DNA of 56,525 nt from Bacteroidales bacterium (GCA_025361485.1 JANYLA010000078.1:1-56525), one strand, 5' to 3'; shown: positions 9,901-18,676, counted from the stretch's first letter. Notes: generated by a model from the sequence alone, not told the origin. Numbers and translations: made by a program.

Positions 9901-11169
9901 ACAGGAATATTTGCAGTACAAAGCTATGATGATGAGAAAGCTTTTGATATGGATGACCTCGAGATGTTTGAGTTTATCTCGCGCCAGGTAAGTCTTTTAA
10001 TAGAACGAAAAAAGGTTGAGATGGATTTAATGACTGCATTCGAAAAGGCCAAGGAATCGGATCGGTTGAAATCTACTTTCCTTGCAACAATGTCGCATGA
10101 GCTTAGAACTCCATTAAATGCAGTAATCGGTTTTTCTGATATGTTGCAAGGCGAAATGGATATTGCCAAAGTTCCTGAATATGCTGGCATTATTAATAAT
10201 TGCGGTCTTAATTTGCTGGAAATTATCGAGGATATTTTTGATATAACCTTGCTTGAGAGCGGAGAGGTTAGAATAAGCAATAGTGAATTTAATATTAAAC
10301 CGTTGATCGATGAGATTAAGGTTGCTATCCTTTCCGAAAAAGAAAAACTTGGGAAGCAAACCCTTGATTTTCGATTTGCTCTACCCACTGAATTTGATGA
10401 TTTTATAATAAACACCGATAGATCAAAACTAAAACAAATACTCGTAAATCTTCTTAAAAATGCATTCAAGTTTACCTTCGAGGGGTATGTTGAGTTTGGT
10501 TTCAGTATCGTTACTATTGAAGGAAAGGAAAATTTAAAATTCTTTATAAAAGACACTGGCATTGGAATTCGCGAAGAATACACTCAAATAATTTTCCAAA
10601 CTTTCAGACAAGTCGATGATACTAATACTCGACTGTTCGGAGGAACTGGAGTAGGCCTTTCAGTGGCAAAAAAATATTCCGATATGATCAACGGAAAGAT
10701 ATGGGTAGAATCCATTTATGGTGAAGGATCTACTTTCTTTCTTACGATGCCTTATACCGAAGTTAAACCTGCGAAAACTGAGGTTAACTTATCGATTACA
10801 CCAAAATTTCCAGATAAAACAATACTAATCGCCGAGGATGAAGTTTCAAACTATGAATTGTTACTAATTTATCTCGAAGATCTAGAGGTTAATACGCTTT
10901 GGGCTCATAATGGCGAAGAGGCCGTATCCATGTGCCAAGCAAATAAAAATATTGATTTAGTATTGATGGATATCAAAATGCCAAAAATGAGCGGATTAGA
11001 TGCAACATCAATAATAAGAAGGACTCATTCAAATTTGCCAATTATTGCTCAAACCGCTTTTGTTCTTCATGGCGATGAGGAAAAAGCATTTGAAGTTGGC
11101 TGTAACGACTATATTGGCAAACCAATAAAGAGAAAAGATTTATATGTTTTACTTTCTAAATACCTTTAA
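6931..11169 (+). CDS. Hybrid sensor histidine kinase/response regulator (1412 aa)
   Basis: A large membrane-bound hybrid two-component kinase. Residues about 10-285 hold roughly eight hydrophobic helices (MASE-like integral membrane sensor region). Then come a PAS-like domain (about 305-415), a GAF domain (about 425-610) with four closely spaced cysteines in the segment after ENTL, a second PAS (about 620-740), a GAF-like spacer (about 755-880) and a GAF (about 885-1035). HisKA has the phosphorylated His1056 in TMSHELRTPLN. The ATPase carries NLLKNAFK, DTGIGI and GGTGVGLSVAK. The C-terminal receiver has D1347 in LMDIKMPKMSG and the Lys in IGKPIK. All catalytic residues are present. It is transcribed alone and divergently from the receiver/pseudokinase/ABC operon, which makes that operon a plausible partner. 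Confidence 0.92.
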   Translation: MKINISFENAIKILGGLILLMGFLSIMGWLSGILLLASYGKLHIPMAPDTAIIFTFLGLVLFTNSYTSSKPMLRITTIAILIFFSLYGLLKVVGFLTNVDLTFENYLSPATEKWGLFPLKRMSPITGFLFLVAGVSLLIKTKYRELTKTNNLISILGLFIAFMGFTVLLSHLFQIPLLYESKIIPIALTTAICFLFLGITIMLLGGKRNLIVRYFTNQTPSNILIKSIIPILFIVILFQGFILNIFNDSKTINFAMFSATLSLFFIIGTSFILIQVSKSVFKNAILAENKIKQAEIKVQSKDELIKLTGESVKVGGWEFDVQTNQISLSREVALIMDYSSEQTLNSKTFENSFINDSKNTYEKALALAVTKGISLDIEIDILTSTGKQRCLKVIGVPVFEESKVEKIRGIIHDITEEKDYDKKQLFISNILSLLNRPIEWELLMEDFLFSIKEFLRVDAIAIQSQDGKNALYNHSIGFSNKYNTSENTLCANKDNCDIQVKTNCNVSFECFYGLVIKEKTDSNKPYFTPLNSFWFNSIKLLNQYVPESNLPNYFRNQCNVNGYESVALIPLHSDDEIIGYLQLSDRRTNFFDTEIISFLEELTLLIGIAYKRIQSDYRVKENEKKFKLIFESAAVGVALIDSNSCIPLEINQKYCSILGYTIEEMQNIDLLKITHKDDIEESINHRNLIISGELSEYSIIKRYYHKNGNIVWVSLFVSQMSMSNHLNNYHIAIVEDISKKKETENQIQKRDKEIQCLQNITRISDKDSLTLGKYLNKVVNLIPSGFQFPENTQCRIVLKDHTFQSSSFEESNLRLSSDIVTKSKRIGFIEVYHHLKTDDSTVIPFLAEEKELLTTITKNLSSFIEKKRKEQIQKIIYNSAIAVDSSESLTDLIDYIKKQIGSIIDTSNFFAVFYDEETDSISLPYHHDQRDIITKFPAGKTLTKHVIKTQKSLLANRKQIEELHKAGIVELIGNKAAVWLGVPLIVKGKVTGIFAVQSYDDEKAFDMDDLEMFEFISRQVSLLIERKKVEMDLMTAFEKAKESDRLKSTFLATMSHELRTPLNAVIGFSDMLQGEMDIAKVPEYAGIINNCGLNLLEIIEDIFDITLLESGEVRISNSEFNIKPLIDEIKVAILSEKEKLGKQTLDFRFALPTEFDDFIINTDRSKLKQILVNLLKNAFKFTFEGYVEFGFSIVTIEGKENLKFFIKDTGIGIREEYTQIIFQTFRQVDDTNTRLFGGTGVGLSVAKKYSDMINGKIWVESIYGEGSTFFLTMPYTEVKPAKTEVNLSITPKFPDKTILIAEDEVSNYELLLIYLEDLEVNTLWAHNGEEAVSMCQANKNIDLVLMDIKMPKMSGLDATSIIRRTHSNLPIIAQTAFVLHGDEEKAFEVGCNDYIGKPIKRKDLYVLLSKYL

Positions 11170-11418
11170 TCTTTAAAAGTGATTATAACATTAAATTAAT
11201 TCTTTTCAACTCATTGAAATAGGCCTCAGAATCAATACTTCAGGAAATCTATCTTTCATTAGTTATTAAACACTTAAAGGCAAAAACAATTAACCTTTTA
11301 CTAATCAAATTGTTTTACTGTGGATATCTATGCAATTACAAGAACATGCCATATGATATAAGCAAATGATATTATTCCTATCTTTAATCGTTGAGCATAA
11401 ATCTAATCATAACAAGCT

Positions 11419-12744
11419 ATGGCAAAAAAAATAAAAAAACTATTCGTTCTCGATACAAACGTCATTCTTCACGACTACAACTGTATTTACAACTTTCAGG
11501 AGAATGATATTGTTATCCCCATTGTTGCACTCGAAGAGCTTGACTATTTCAAAAAAGGGAACGAGCTGATTAATTACCACGCCCGTGAATTTGCCCGTGA
11601 ATTGGATAAAATTGCTGGCGATAATCTTTTCAATGGTGGAATTAAACTTGGAAAAGAGCATGGAAAACTCAGGGTAGAAACAGGGAAACCCTTCTCGAAG
11701 GAGATTCTCGAATCGTTTGCAGAGAAAACTCCTGACCATAGAATACTAGCCATTGCAGATTATCTTCACAAGAATAACCCCGATAGGCCCGTAATACTTG
11801 TTACAAAAGATATCAATCTTAGAATGAAAGCAAAATCGTTGGGATTAGTTGCCCAAGATTACCTATCGGATAAGGTTCAGGATATTGATACACTCAATCG
11901 GGAGATAGAAGTTGTTACGAATATCGATGATTCGCATATTCAAATGATGTATGAAAATCATGAAGGCATATCAGCCAAAGGGTTAAAATTGAAACCCTAC
12001 GCAAATCAGTTTTTCATATTGAAGGGAAATAAATCGAGCGCTTTAGGCCGGTACGATAGCCAATCGGGGACCATAAGACGGATTGAAAAACAAAAAACCT
12101 ATGGCATTGAGCCCCGAAACTCTGAACAAACTTTTTCGCTCGAAGCGCTTCTTCGACCCGAAATACAATTAGTTGCTCTTACCGGAAAAGCAGGTACAGG
12201 AAAGACCTTGCTAGCTTTGGCGGCAGCACTTCAGCAAGAAGCAAACTTTCAACAAATACTATTAGCTCGTCCAATCGTTGCGCTATCTAACCGCGACCTT
12301 GGATTTTTACCCGGTGATGTAAACGAAAAGATTAGCCCATACATGCAACCCCTTTTCGATAATCTATCTGTTATTAAGAATAAGTTTAGAAGTGCTAATA
12401 AGGAGTATCAATTCATTGAAGAATTACAACGCACCGATAGGCTAGTAATCACCCCATTAGCATATATTAGAGGCAGAAGTTTATCAAATGTATTCTTTAT
12501 CGTTGATGAGGCTCAAAATCTATCTCCACACGAGATTAAAACCATCATTACACGTGCCGGCGAGGGTACTAAATTCGTATTCACAGGCGATATACAGCAA
12601 ATCGACCACCCCTACCTCGATATGAAGTCGAATGGATTATCATATTTAACGGATAAGATGCACGGGCAAGAAATTTTTGCACACATCAATCTTGTTAAAG
12701 GTGAACGCAGCTTTTTGGCTGAACTCGCTAGTAATTTGCTTTAA
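11419..12744 (+). CDS. PIN domain/PhoH-like ATPase
   Basis: A 441-residue fusion of an N-terminal PIN nuclease domain and a C-terminal PhoH-type ATPase, the architecture of PhoH2/YlaK proteins. The PIN part (about 1-150) has the acidic residues in VLDTNVILHD, the ALEELD motif and VTKDINLRMKA. The PhoH part (about 235-440) has Walker A TGKAGTGKT and Walker B FFIVDEAQN, followed by FTGDIQQID. Proteins of this type have been reported as RNA helicase/ribonucleases. It is preceded by a 249-bp gap in which I see nothing definite and is followed by an inverted array of 9-nt repeats. It probably stands as a single transcription unit. Confidence 0.9.
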   Translation: MAKKIKKLFVLDTNVILHDYNCIYNFQENDIVIPIVALEELDYFKKGNELINYHAREFARELDKIAGDNLFNGGIKLGKEHGKLRVETGKPFSKEILESFAEKTPDHRILAIADYLHKNNPDRPVILVTKDINLRMKAKSLGLVAQDYLSDKVQDIDTLNREIEVVTNIDDSHIQMMYENHEGISAKGLKLKPYANQFFILKGNKSSALGRYDSQSGTIRRIEKQKTYGIEPRNSEQTFSLEALLRPEIQLVALTGKAGTGKTLLALAAALQQEANFQQILLARPIVALSNRDLGFLPGDVNEKISPYMQPLFDNLSVIKNKFRSANKEYQFIEELQRTDRLVITPLAYIRGRSLSNVFFIVDEAQNLSPHEIKTIITRAGEGTKFVFTGDIQQIDHPYLDMKSNGLSYLTDKMHGQEIFAHINLVKGERSFLAELASNLL

Positions 12745-12746
12745 GA

Positions 12747-12842
12747 AGTGCCTTGAGTGAGCTAAAGTGCCTAGAGTGCCTAAAGTTAAAAACTTCTCTA
12801 GGCACTTTAAGTACTCCAAGTACTCTAGGCACTCTTTACTTG
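12747..12842. repeat. Inverted array of 9-nt repeats (long imperfect hairpin)
   Basis: The left arm is made of units of the form AGTGCCTAR starting at 12747, 12756 (degenerate, 10 nt), 12766, 12775 and 12784. The right arm repeats the complement (YTAGGCACT-like) with ACT ends at 12804, 12813, 12822, 12831 and 12838. The best paired block is TAAAGTGCCTAGAG (12763-12776) against 12796-12809, an exact 14-bp match. A small central hairpin AAGTT/AACTT closes the loop. It begins two bases after the phoH stop and may act as a terminator, although it lacks a long T run. Confidence 0.8.
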
Positions 12843-12915
12843 ATTACCATAGTAACTTTCTTTATCTTTATCAGGTTACTGGGGTTTTCTATGCTCAATT
12901 ACTAATAGTTTGAAT

Positions 12916-13416
12916 ATGGGATACAAGGAACTTTTTATACTTCGGCACGCAAAATCGTCGTGGGATGAGCCCAATGTGGATGATATCGATAGGGCATTAA
13001 CTACTAGGGGAATAACAGATGCTTACGGTATAGCTAATCGTCAAAAGAAACATCTTAAGGATTTAGATTTAATTCTTACTAGCCATGCTAACAGGGCAAC
13101 TCATACAGCTACAATCTTTGCAGGGATAATTAGTTATCCTTATGAAAAAATCAAACTCTCATCAAGTATATATGAGATAAGTGAAAATCAGCTTGTAACA
13201 ATTGTAAGAAATCTTCCCGATAATCTTGCCCGTGTTCTTATTGTTGGGCATAATCCAACCTCTACCTATTTTGTTAACAAATACTTAAAAAGCCCCATTG
13301 ATAATATTCCAACCGCCGGCATAGTAGGTTTATCCTTTCATACAACATCATGGAATGATATCTCAAGGGATAATCTTCAATCAAGTTTCTTTGAATATCC
13401 CAAAAAGGAACAATAA
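12916..13416 (+). CDS. SixA-like histidine phosphatase family protein
   Basis: A small (166-residue) member of the histidine phosphatase (phosphoglycerate-mutase-like) superfamily. The catalytic motif is LRHAKSSW near the N-terminus, and the second conserved His is in VGHNPTS, with an Arg in SHANRATHTA. In SixA proteins the RHG motif reads RHG or RHA, and the E. coli enzyme removes phosphate from the histidine of a phosphotransfer domain. The name is by family only and the substrate is not proven. The frame opens at a TTG two codons earlier; I use the ATG at 12916. It ends 33 bp before ppk, with a TATATTTG promoter-like motif between. Confidence 0.8.
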   Translation: MGYKELFILRHAKSSWDEPNVDDIDRALTTRGITDAYGIANRQKKHLKDLDLILTSHANRATHTATIFAGIISYPYEKIKLSSSIYEISENQLVTIVRNLPDNLARVLIVGHNPTSTYFVNKYLKSPIDNIPTAGIVGLSFHTTSWNDISRDNLQSSFFEYPKKEQ

Positions 13417-13421
13417 TCATT

Positions 13422-13429
13422 TATATTTG
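13422..13429 (+). promoter_or_regulatory. Possible -7 element of ppk
   Basis: TATATTTG matches the Bacteroidota -7 consensus TAnnTTTG and lies 20 bp before the ppk ATG. No TTTG sits at the usual 19-21 bp upstream; the nearest is 28 bp away. Low confidence. Confidence 0.3.
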
Positions 13430-13449
13430 CCATAGTAAGTTATTTAAAA

Positions 13450-15525
13450 ATGTCAAAAAAGAAAGAACTAATAAACCGAGAACTTAGCTGGTTATCGTTT
13501 AACGACAGAGTTTTACAAGAGGCTGCCGACGAGACCGTTCCATTGGTTGAGCGATTGAAATTCCTTGGAATTTTTTCGAATAACATGGATGAATTTTTTC
13601 GAATTCGTGTTGCCACTCTCCGTCGATTAATGGAATTCGAGAAGGGAGCCAAAAAGCTTATTGGCGAAAAACCTCGAAAGATTCTTGAGAAGATTCAACA
13701 TTATGTATTATGCGAGCAGAATAAATTTGATATTATCTACGAAAAGATTCTAAAAAAACTTGCCAAGGAGAATGTCAACATAATTAACGAGAATAAGTTA
13801 TGTCCTGCACACGCAGCATTTATCCGAACTTTGTATAAAGAGGAAATTTCAACACTTCTTTCTCCAATAATGTTAAATTCTATTAGAAAGTTTCCTGAAC
13901 TAACCGACCGTTCAATATATCTTGCAGTAAAACTTACAAAAAAAAACGCCCCAGAAAAACCAGAGTATGCTCTTATTGAAGTACCAACATCCCAATTTTC
14001 GAGGTTTATCGTACTTCCTGAAATCGATAATCAAAAAAACATTATCCTGCTAGAAGATGCCATTCGATTCTGTCTCGATGATGTGTTCAGCATCTTTCCT
14101 TTTGATACCTATGAAGCCTGGATTATAAAGATAACCCGCGATGCTGAGCTCGATGTTGATAATGATATCAGCGAAAGTTTGCTCGAAAAAATTTCGAAAG
14201 GGGTTAAGAATAGGCATAAAGGTGAACCTGTAAGGTTTGTATACGATGTGAAGATGGCTTCCGATTTGCTTAAATATTTTATCAAAAAACTCGACCTTGA
14301 TAATGAGGATACGCTAATCCCTGGTGGTAGATATCACAATTTCAAAGATTTTATGAGTTTCCCAAAACTTGGAAACCCCAAACTAGTTTATGAGCCTCTT
14401 ATTCCGGCCAAGATACCAGAACTTGAAAATTCTAAAAGTATAATTTCAGTTATTGCAAAAAAGGAATTTCTATTACACCACCCGTATCACAGCTTTGCAT
14501 ATTATATCAAGATGCTTCGCGAAGCAGCAATTGATCCGAATGTAGAATCGATTAAGATTACCATTTATAGGGTGGCCGCTGAATCCAAGGTAGTGCATGC
14601 TTTAATTAATGCAGCACAAAATGGGAAGAAAGTAACAGCGGTGGTAGAACTTAGGGCTCGATTCGATGAAAAATCAAATATTTACTGGTCGCGTCAGATG
14701 GAAGAAGCCGGTATCAATGTAATTTTTGGCGTACCAGGCCTAAAGGTTCATGGGAAATTAACTCTTGTAACCCGAACAGAAGGGAAGAAAACTGTAAACT
14801 ACGCTGTTGTTAGCACAGGCAATTTCCACGAAGGGAATGCAAATCTTTATACAGATATCAACCTTTTTACTGCCGATAAACGTATAACCTCCGAAGTTGA
14901 GAAAGTTTTTACGTTCCTTGAATTTAACTATCGCACATTCAGCTACAAGCATCTGCTTGTTTCTCCAGCAAATATGAGACGCAAATTGTACACGCTGATT
15001 GATACTGAGATTGAAAATGCAAAAAAGAAATTACCTGCCTACATGCTTTGCAAAATCAACAATTTAGTTGATGAAGAGATGATACATAAGCTCTATCAAG
15101 CGAGTAAAGCTGGTGTGAAAATTAAACTGGTTGCTAGGGGAATATGTTCATTGGTATCTGGAATTGCAGGTCAAAGTGAGAACATTGAGGTGGTTAGCGT
15201 AGTCGACCGGCTACTCGAGCACTCAAGAATTTTTATCTTCTGCAATAATGGCGATGAGCGTTACTTTATCTCATCAGCCGATTGGATGACTCGTAATCTC
15301 GACTATAGAATTGAGGTTGCCACACCGGTTTACGATGAAAATAATAAAAAAGAGTTGAAACGAATTGTTGAAGCGGCACTAAACGATAATGTTAAGGCAC
15401 GGATTGTTAATCCAAAACAGGATAATACGTTTAAAAGCGTTAAGGCTAAAAATCCTTACCGTTCACAAATGGAGCTATATAACTACTACTTAAGTAGTGG
15501 TAATCAGAAAATTGAAAAGAATTAA
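13450..15525 (+). CDS. ppk1: Polyphosphate kinase 1
   Basis: Makes inorganic polyphosphate from ATP by moving the terminal phosphate onto a growing chain through a phosphohistidine. The 691-residue length is normal. It has the N-terminal ELSWLSFNDRVLQEA and FFRIRVATLRR blocks, the phosphohistidine candidate H434 (KVHGK, equivalent to E. coli H435), STGNFHEGNANLYTD, and the C-terminal VDRLLEHSRIFIF and SSADWMTRNLDYRIEVA blocks. The position equivalent to E. coli H454 (in YAHIGTG) is Val here (YAVVSTG). It is followed 3 bp later by a Ppx/GppA gene, the classical synthesis/degradation pair. Confidence 0.97.
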   Translation: MSKKKELINRELSWLSFNDRVLQEAADETVPLVERLKFLGIFSNNMDEFFRIRVATLRRLMEFEKGAKKLIGEKPRKILEKIQHYVLCEQNKFDIIYEKILKKLAKENVNIINENKLCPAHAAFIRTLYKEEISTLLSPIMLNSIRKFPELTDRSIYLAVKLTKKNAPEKPEYALIEVPTSQFSRFIVLPEIDNQKNIILLEDAIRFCLDDVFSIFPFDTYEAWIIKITRDAELDVDNDISESLLEKISKGVKNRHKGEPVRFVYDVKMASDLLKYFIKKLDLDNEDTLIPGGRYHNFKDFMSFPKLGNPKLVYEPLIPAKIPELENSKSIISVIAKKEFLLHHPYHSFAYYIKMLREAAIDPNVESIKITIYRVAAESKVVHALINAAQNGKKVTAVVELRARFDEKSNIYWSRQMEEAGINVIFGVPGLKVHGKLTLVTRTEGKKTVNYAVVSTGNFHEGNANLYTDINLFTADKRITSEVEKVFTFLEFNYRTFSYKHLLVSPANMRRKLYTLIDTEIENAKKKLPAYMLCKINNLVDEEMIHKLYQASKAGVKIKLVARGICSLVSGIAGQSENIEVVSVVDRLLEHSRIFIFCNNGDERYFISSADWMTRNLDYRIEVATPVYDENNKKELKRIVEAALNDNVKARIVNPKQDNTFKSVKAKNPYRSQMELYNYYLSSGNQKIEKN

Positions 15526-15528
15526 AGT

Positions 15529-16446
15529 TTGAAACTACTTAAATTTGCTGCTATCGATATAGGATCAAATGCAGTTCGTTTACTACTAACTAATGTAATT
15601 GAGGACGAAAAGAAAACATCCTTTCGTAAGTCCTCTCTAATTCGAATGCCCGTTCGTCTTGGCGAAGACTCGTTTAACACTGGAGTTATTACAGAACGGA
15701 GAATTGAGAAGCTATCCAAAACAATGCTTGCTTTCAAGTATCTTATGGAGGTTGAAGATGTAGTTGCCTATAGAGCATGCGCCACATCGGCTATGCGCGA
15801 AGCCAGCAATGGAAAAGAAGTTGTAAAGCGAATAAAGAAAGAAACAGGTATTGAAATTGAGATTATTGATGGCAAGGAGGAAGCTGAAATAATTTATTCC
15901 AATCAGATAGTCGAAATGATTGACGATTTAAATCCTTATCTATACGTTGATGTTGGTGGTGGTAGCACCGAGATTAGCCTTTTTTTGGAAAAAAAAAGAG
16001 TTGCAACCCAATCGTTTGATATTGGAACTATCCGAATTCTTAACGATAAAGTAGGTAAGAAGGATTATAAAAAGATGAAGGATTGGATAAAGGACCTCGA
16101 GTTTAACGGCAAAGAGGTTAAGCTAATCGGTTCGGGTGGAAACATTAACAAGATTTACAAGACATCTGCAAAGAAAGAAGGAGAACCGCTACTCTATGGT
16201 GAACTCGTTGAAATAAATAAGTTTCTCAATTTCTACACTATCGAGGAACGTATTAAAGTATTGGGTATGAACCCCGACCGAGCTGATGTTATTATACCTG
16301 CCTCTGAGATTTTTCTAAAAATCATGAAATGGTCCGATGCCACTCAGATTATCGTTCCAACCATTGGAGTTTCCGATGGGATTGTCCGTCAGCTATACAA
16401 GGATTACAGCAGTAAGAAGAAAGTTAACGGCATAACCAACCTTTAG
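15529..16446 (+). CDS. ppx: Ppx/GppA phosphatase family protein
   Basis: A 305-residue protein of the ASKHA fold that should hydrolyse terminal phosphates of polyphosphate (exopolyphosphatase) or pppGpp. Motifs are AAIDIGSNAVRLLL at the start, VAYRACATSAMREA, the phosphate-binding VDVGGGSTEISLF, and GSGGNINKIYK. The start is a TTG at 15529, 3 bp after the ppk stop. No ATG in frame exists before the first conserved strand (AAIDIGSN), so TTG is needed, and it implies translational coupling to ppk. It is shorter than the two-domain E. coli Ppx (about 513 aa) and lacks its C-terminal HD-like half, as is common for short Ppx2-type proteins. Confidence 0.92.
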   Translation: MKLLKFAAIDIGSNAVRLLLTNVIEDEKKTSFRKSSLIRMPVRLGEDSFNTGVITERRIEKLSKTMLAFKYLMEVEDVVAYRACATSAMREASNGKEVVKRIKKETGIEIEIIDGKEEAEIIYSNQIVEMIDDLNPYLYVDVGGGSTEISLFLEKKRVATQSFDIGTIRILNDKVGKKDYKKMKDWIKDLEFNGKEVKLIGSGGNINKIYKTSAKKEGEPLLYGELVEINKFLNFYTIEERIKVLGMNPDRADVIIPASEIFLKIMKWSDATQIIVPTIGVSDGIVRQLYKDYSSKKKVNGITNL

Positions 16447-16552
16447 GGCGATAAATTGTTCCTGCTGAGTAAAGAGATAAAATTATATTCATATAAAATT
16501 TCAATCCCTCTTTTCAATTATTCGTTGTAAGTTTACATGCTTTATAATTATT

Positions 16553-17866
16553 ATGGAATCTAATCACAGAAAAGTTGCTTTTTATACTCTAGGTTGTAAG
16601 TTGAATTTCTCCGAAACATCAACCATTGCTCGTCAGTTTGAATCGTTGGGCTTTGAGAAAGTACATCCTGATTTATCCGCTGATATTTATGTAATCAATA
16701 CCTGCTCCGTTACAGAACATGCTGACAAGAAGTGTAGACAGGCCATCAAAAAATTTATAAATAAATCACCTGATGCTTTTATTGCCGTTGTAGGATGTTA
16801 TGCTCAGCTTAAACCTGAGGAGATTGCCAACATGGAGGGAGTAGATTTGGTGCTAGGCTCATCTGAAAAATTTAATATCCCAACCTATTTAACTTCGGAA
16901 ACAAAAAAAGCAAAAGCAAAAATCTATAACTGCGATATTGATGTGCTTCATGATTTTTTCCCATCATACTCATCCAACGACAGAACACGCTCCTTTCTAA
17001 AGGTTCAGGATGGTTGCGATTACCATTGTAGCTATTGCACCATACCACTTGCCCGTGGACATAGCCGGAATATGCCCATTTCAAAGGTAATAGAACAAGC
17101 AAAGGAAATTGCTTCGAAAGGAATTAAAGAGGTTATTCTAACCGGAGTCAATACCGGCGATTTTGGAAAATCAACCGATGAATCGTTTCTGAGTTTGATT
17201 CAAGAACTCGAAAAGGTTGATGGAATTGAACGATATAGAATCTCTTCCATAGAACCGAATCTTATTACCGATGAGATTATTGAGTTTTGCTCAAAATCGA
17301 GCAAATTTCTACCCCACTTCCATATCCCACTACAATCAGGGTCGAATCGTATTCTAGGGTTGATGAAACGGCGATATAATCGAGAGGTTTTTGCTGAACG
17401 ATTGGCTAAAATCAAATCAGTTATACCAAATGTATTTATAGGTGTTGACGTTATTGTTGGCTTTCCAGGCGAATCGGATGAAGACTTTCAGGATTCGTAT
17501 GAATTCCTCCGAAAGCAACAACCATCGTTTTTACATATATTCCCCTACTCCGAACGACCCAACACGCCAGCAATTGACTATGATGGAAAAGTTAAACCTG
17601 CTGATGTTAAACGCCGTATTCAGCAGTTAACAAAACTTTCGGAGGAATTGCATCATCAATTTTATTCTAATAGTATTGGAAAAACTGAAGAGGTTCTTTT
17701 TGAATCAACCCGAAAGGGAGAATTGATGCTCGGTTTTACACGGAACTATATAAAGGTTGAATCAGTCTTCGATAAATCGTTAATTGGACAGATAGTTAAA
17801 GTACGATTAATCGAAATAAATAAGGATGGCAATATGATTGCTGAAATTCTGAAAAACAATAATTAA
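16553..17866 (+). CDS. mtaB: tRNA (t6A37) methylthiotransferase MtaB
   Basis: A radical SAM enzyme that adds a methylthio group to N6-threonylcarbamoyladenosine at tRNA position 37. The 437-residue protein shows the N-terminal UPF0004 cluster ligands C15 (TLGCKLN), C51 (INTCSVT) and C82 (VVGCYAQ), then the radical SAM motif with C155, C159 and C162 (CDYHCSYC). GVNTGDFG and the IPLQSGS block follow, with a TRAM-like C-terminal end. The TLGCKLNFSET opening is characteristic of MtaB rather than MiaB or RimO. It lies 106 bp after ppx and 5 bp before the next gene. Confidence 0.93.
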   Translation: MESNHRKVAFYTLGCKLNFSETSTIARQFESLGFEKVHPDLSADIYVINTCSVTEHADKKCRQAIKKFINKSPDAFIAVVGCYAQLKPEEIANMEGVDLVLGSSEKFNIPTYLTSETKKAKAKIYNCDIDVLHDFFPSYSSNDRTRSFLKVQDGCDYHCSYCTIPLARGHSRNMPISKVIEQAKEIASKGIKEVILTGVNTGDFGKSTDESFLSLIQELEKVDGIERYRISSIEPNLITDEIIEFCSKSSKFLPHFHIPLQSGSNRILGLMKRRYNREVFAERLAKIKSVIPNVFIGVDVIVGFPGESDEDFQDSYEFLRKQQPSFLHIFPYSERPNTPAIDYDGKVKPADVKRRIQQLTKLSEELHHQFYSNSIGKTEEVLFESTRKGELMLGFTRNYIKVESVFDKSLIGQIVKVRLIEINKDGNMIAEILKNNN

Positions 17867-17871
17867 AAAAG

Positions 17872-18666
17872 ATGAACCTCGAAAAGATTTGTGAACAGGT
17901 AGTAGAGATATCAAGAGTTACAGGAAAATTTATCAAGAATGAGTTGAATACCTTCTCGCAGCATCATGTTGAAATAAAAGGCATTCACAACTTTGTGTCG
18001 TACGTGGATAAAACCGCCGAGAAAAAAATTGTATCAGCATTATCCAAAATATTACCAAATGCTGGATTTATAGCCGAGGAGGGTACAGGAAATCCTTCTG
18101 AAAATGGTTTAAACTGGGTTATTGACCCTCTTGATGGGACAACAAACTATATTCATGGACTTCCCCCTTATGCAATTAGCATTGCATTAATGGATGGTGA
18201 ACTAGTTGTACTTGGAGTAGTTTATGAAATTAGCCTCGATGAGTGTTTTTGGGCATACACAGGGAGTGACGCATTTTTAAATGGAGTAAAGATTAATGTT
18301 TCTAAAATTGAAACCGTAAATGGATCACTGATTGCTACTGGTTTCCCTTACTACGATTACGATAGAATGGAACCTTTGCTAAAGTCTATCGAATACTTTA
18401 TGCGAAACTCGCATGGGCTTCGCCGTTTGGGTTCAGCGGCAACTGACTTAGCCTATGTGGCATGTGGTCGCTTTGAGGCGTTTTATGAATATGGACTTCA
18501 ATCGTGGGATGTGGCAGCAGGGGCATTAATAGTTCAACAGGCAGGAGGAAAAATAAGTGATTTTAATGGCGAAAAAAATTATATTTTTGGGAAAGAAATA
18601 ATTGCTAGTAACGCAACTGTTTATAATGAATTTCAAGGTGTTGTAAGAAAATACATGGTTAAATAA
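17872..18666 (+). CDS. Inositol monophosphatase family protein
   Basis: A 264-residue Mg2+-dependent phosphatase of the IMPase/SuhB family. Metal-binding motifs are present: EEGTG (E from the first motif), the WVIDPLDGTTNYIHGLPPYA block (DPxDGT), and the C-terminal WDVAAGALIVQQAGG block. Family members remove phosphate from inositol phosphates or related sugars, and some act in polar-lipid or osmolyte metabolism. The substrate cannot be read from sequence. It lies 5 bp after mtaB and 10 bp before the acyltransferase, inside a tight run of genes. Confidence 0.92.
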   Translation: MNLEKICEQVVEISRVTGKFIKNELNTFSQHHVEIKGIHNFVSYVDKTAEKKIVSALSKILPNAGFIAEEGTGNPSENGLNWVIDPLDGTTNYIHGLPPYAISIALMDGELVVLGVVYEISLDECFWAYTGSDAFLNGVKINVSKIETVNGSLIATGFPYYDYDRMEPLLKSIEYFMRNSHGLRRLGSAATDLAYVACGRFEAFYEYGLQSWDVAAGALIVQQAGGKISDFNGEKNYIFGKEIIASNATVYNEFQGVVRKYMVK

Positions 18667-18676
18667 TCTATTCGAA

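Noticed and set aside
9924-10583. 219-codon antisense open frame inside the hybrid kinase
   Set aside because: It is opposite the conserved HisKA/ATPase coding region and has a low-complexity, Ser/Ile-rich composition typical of a shadow frame.
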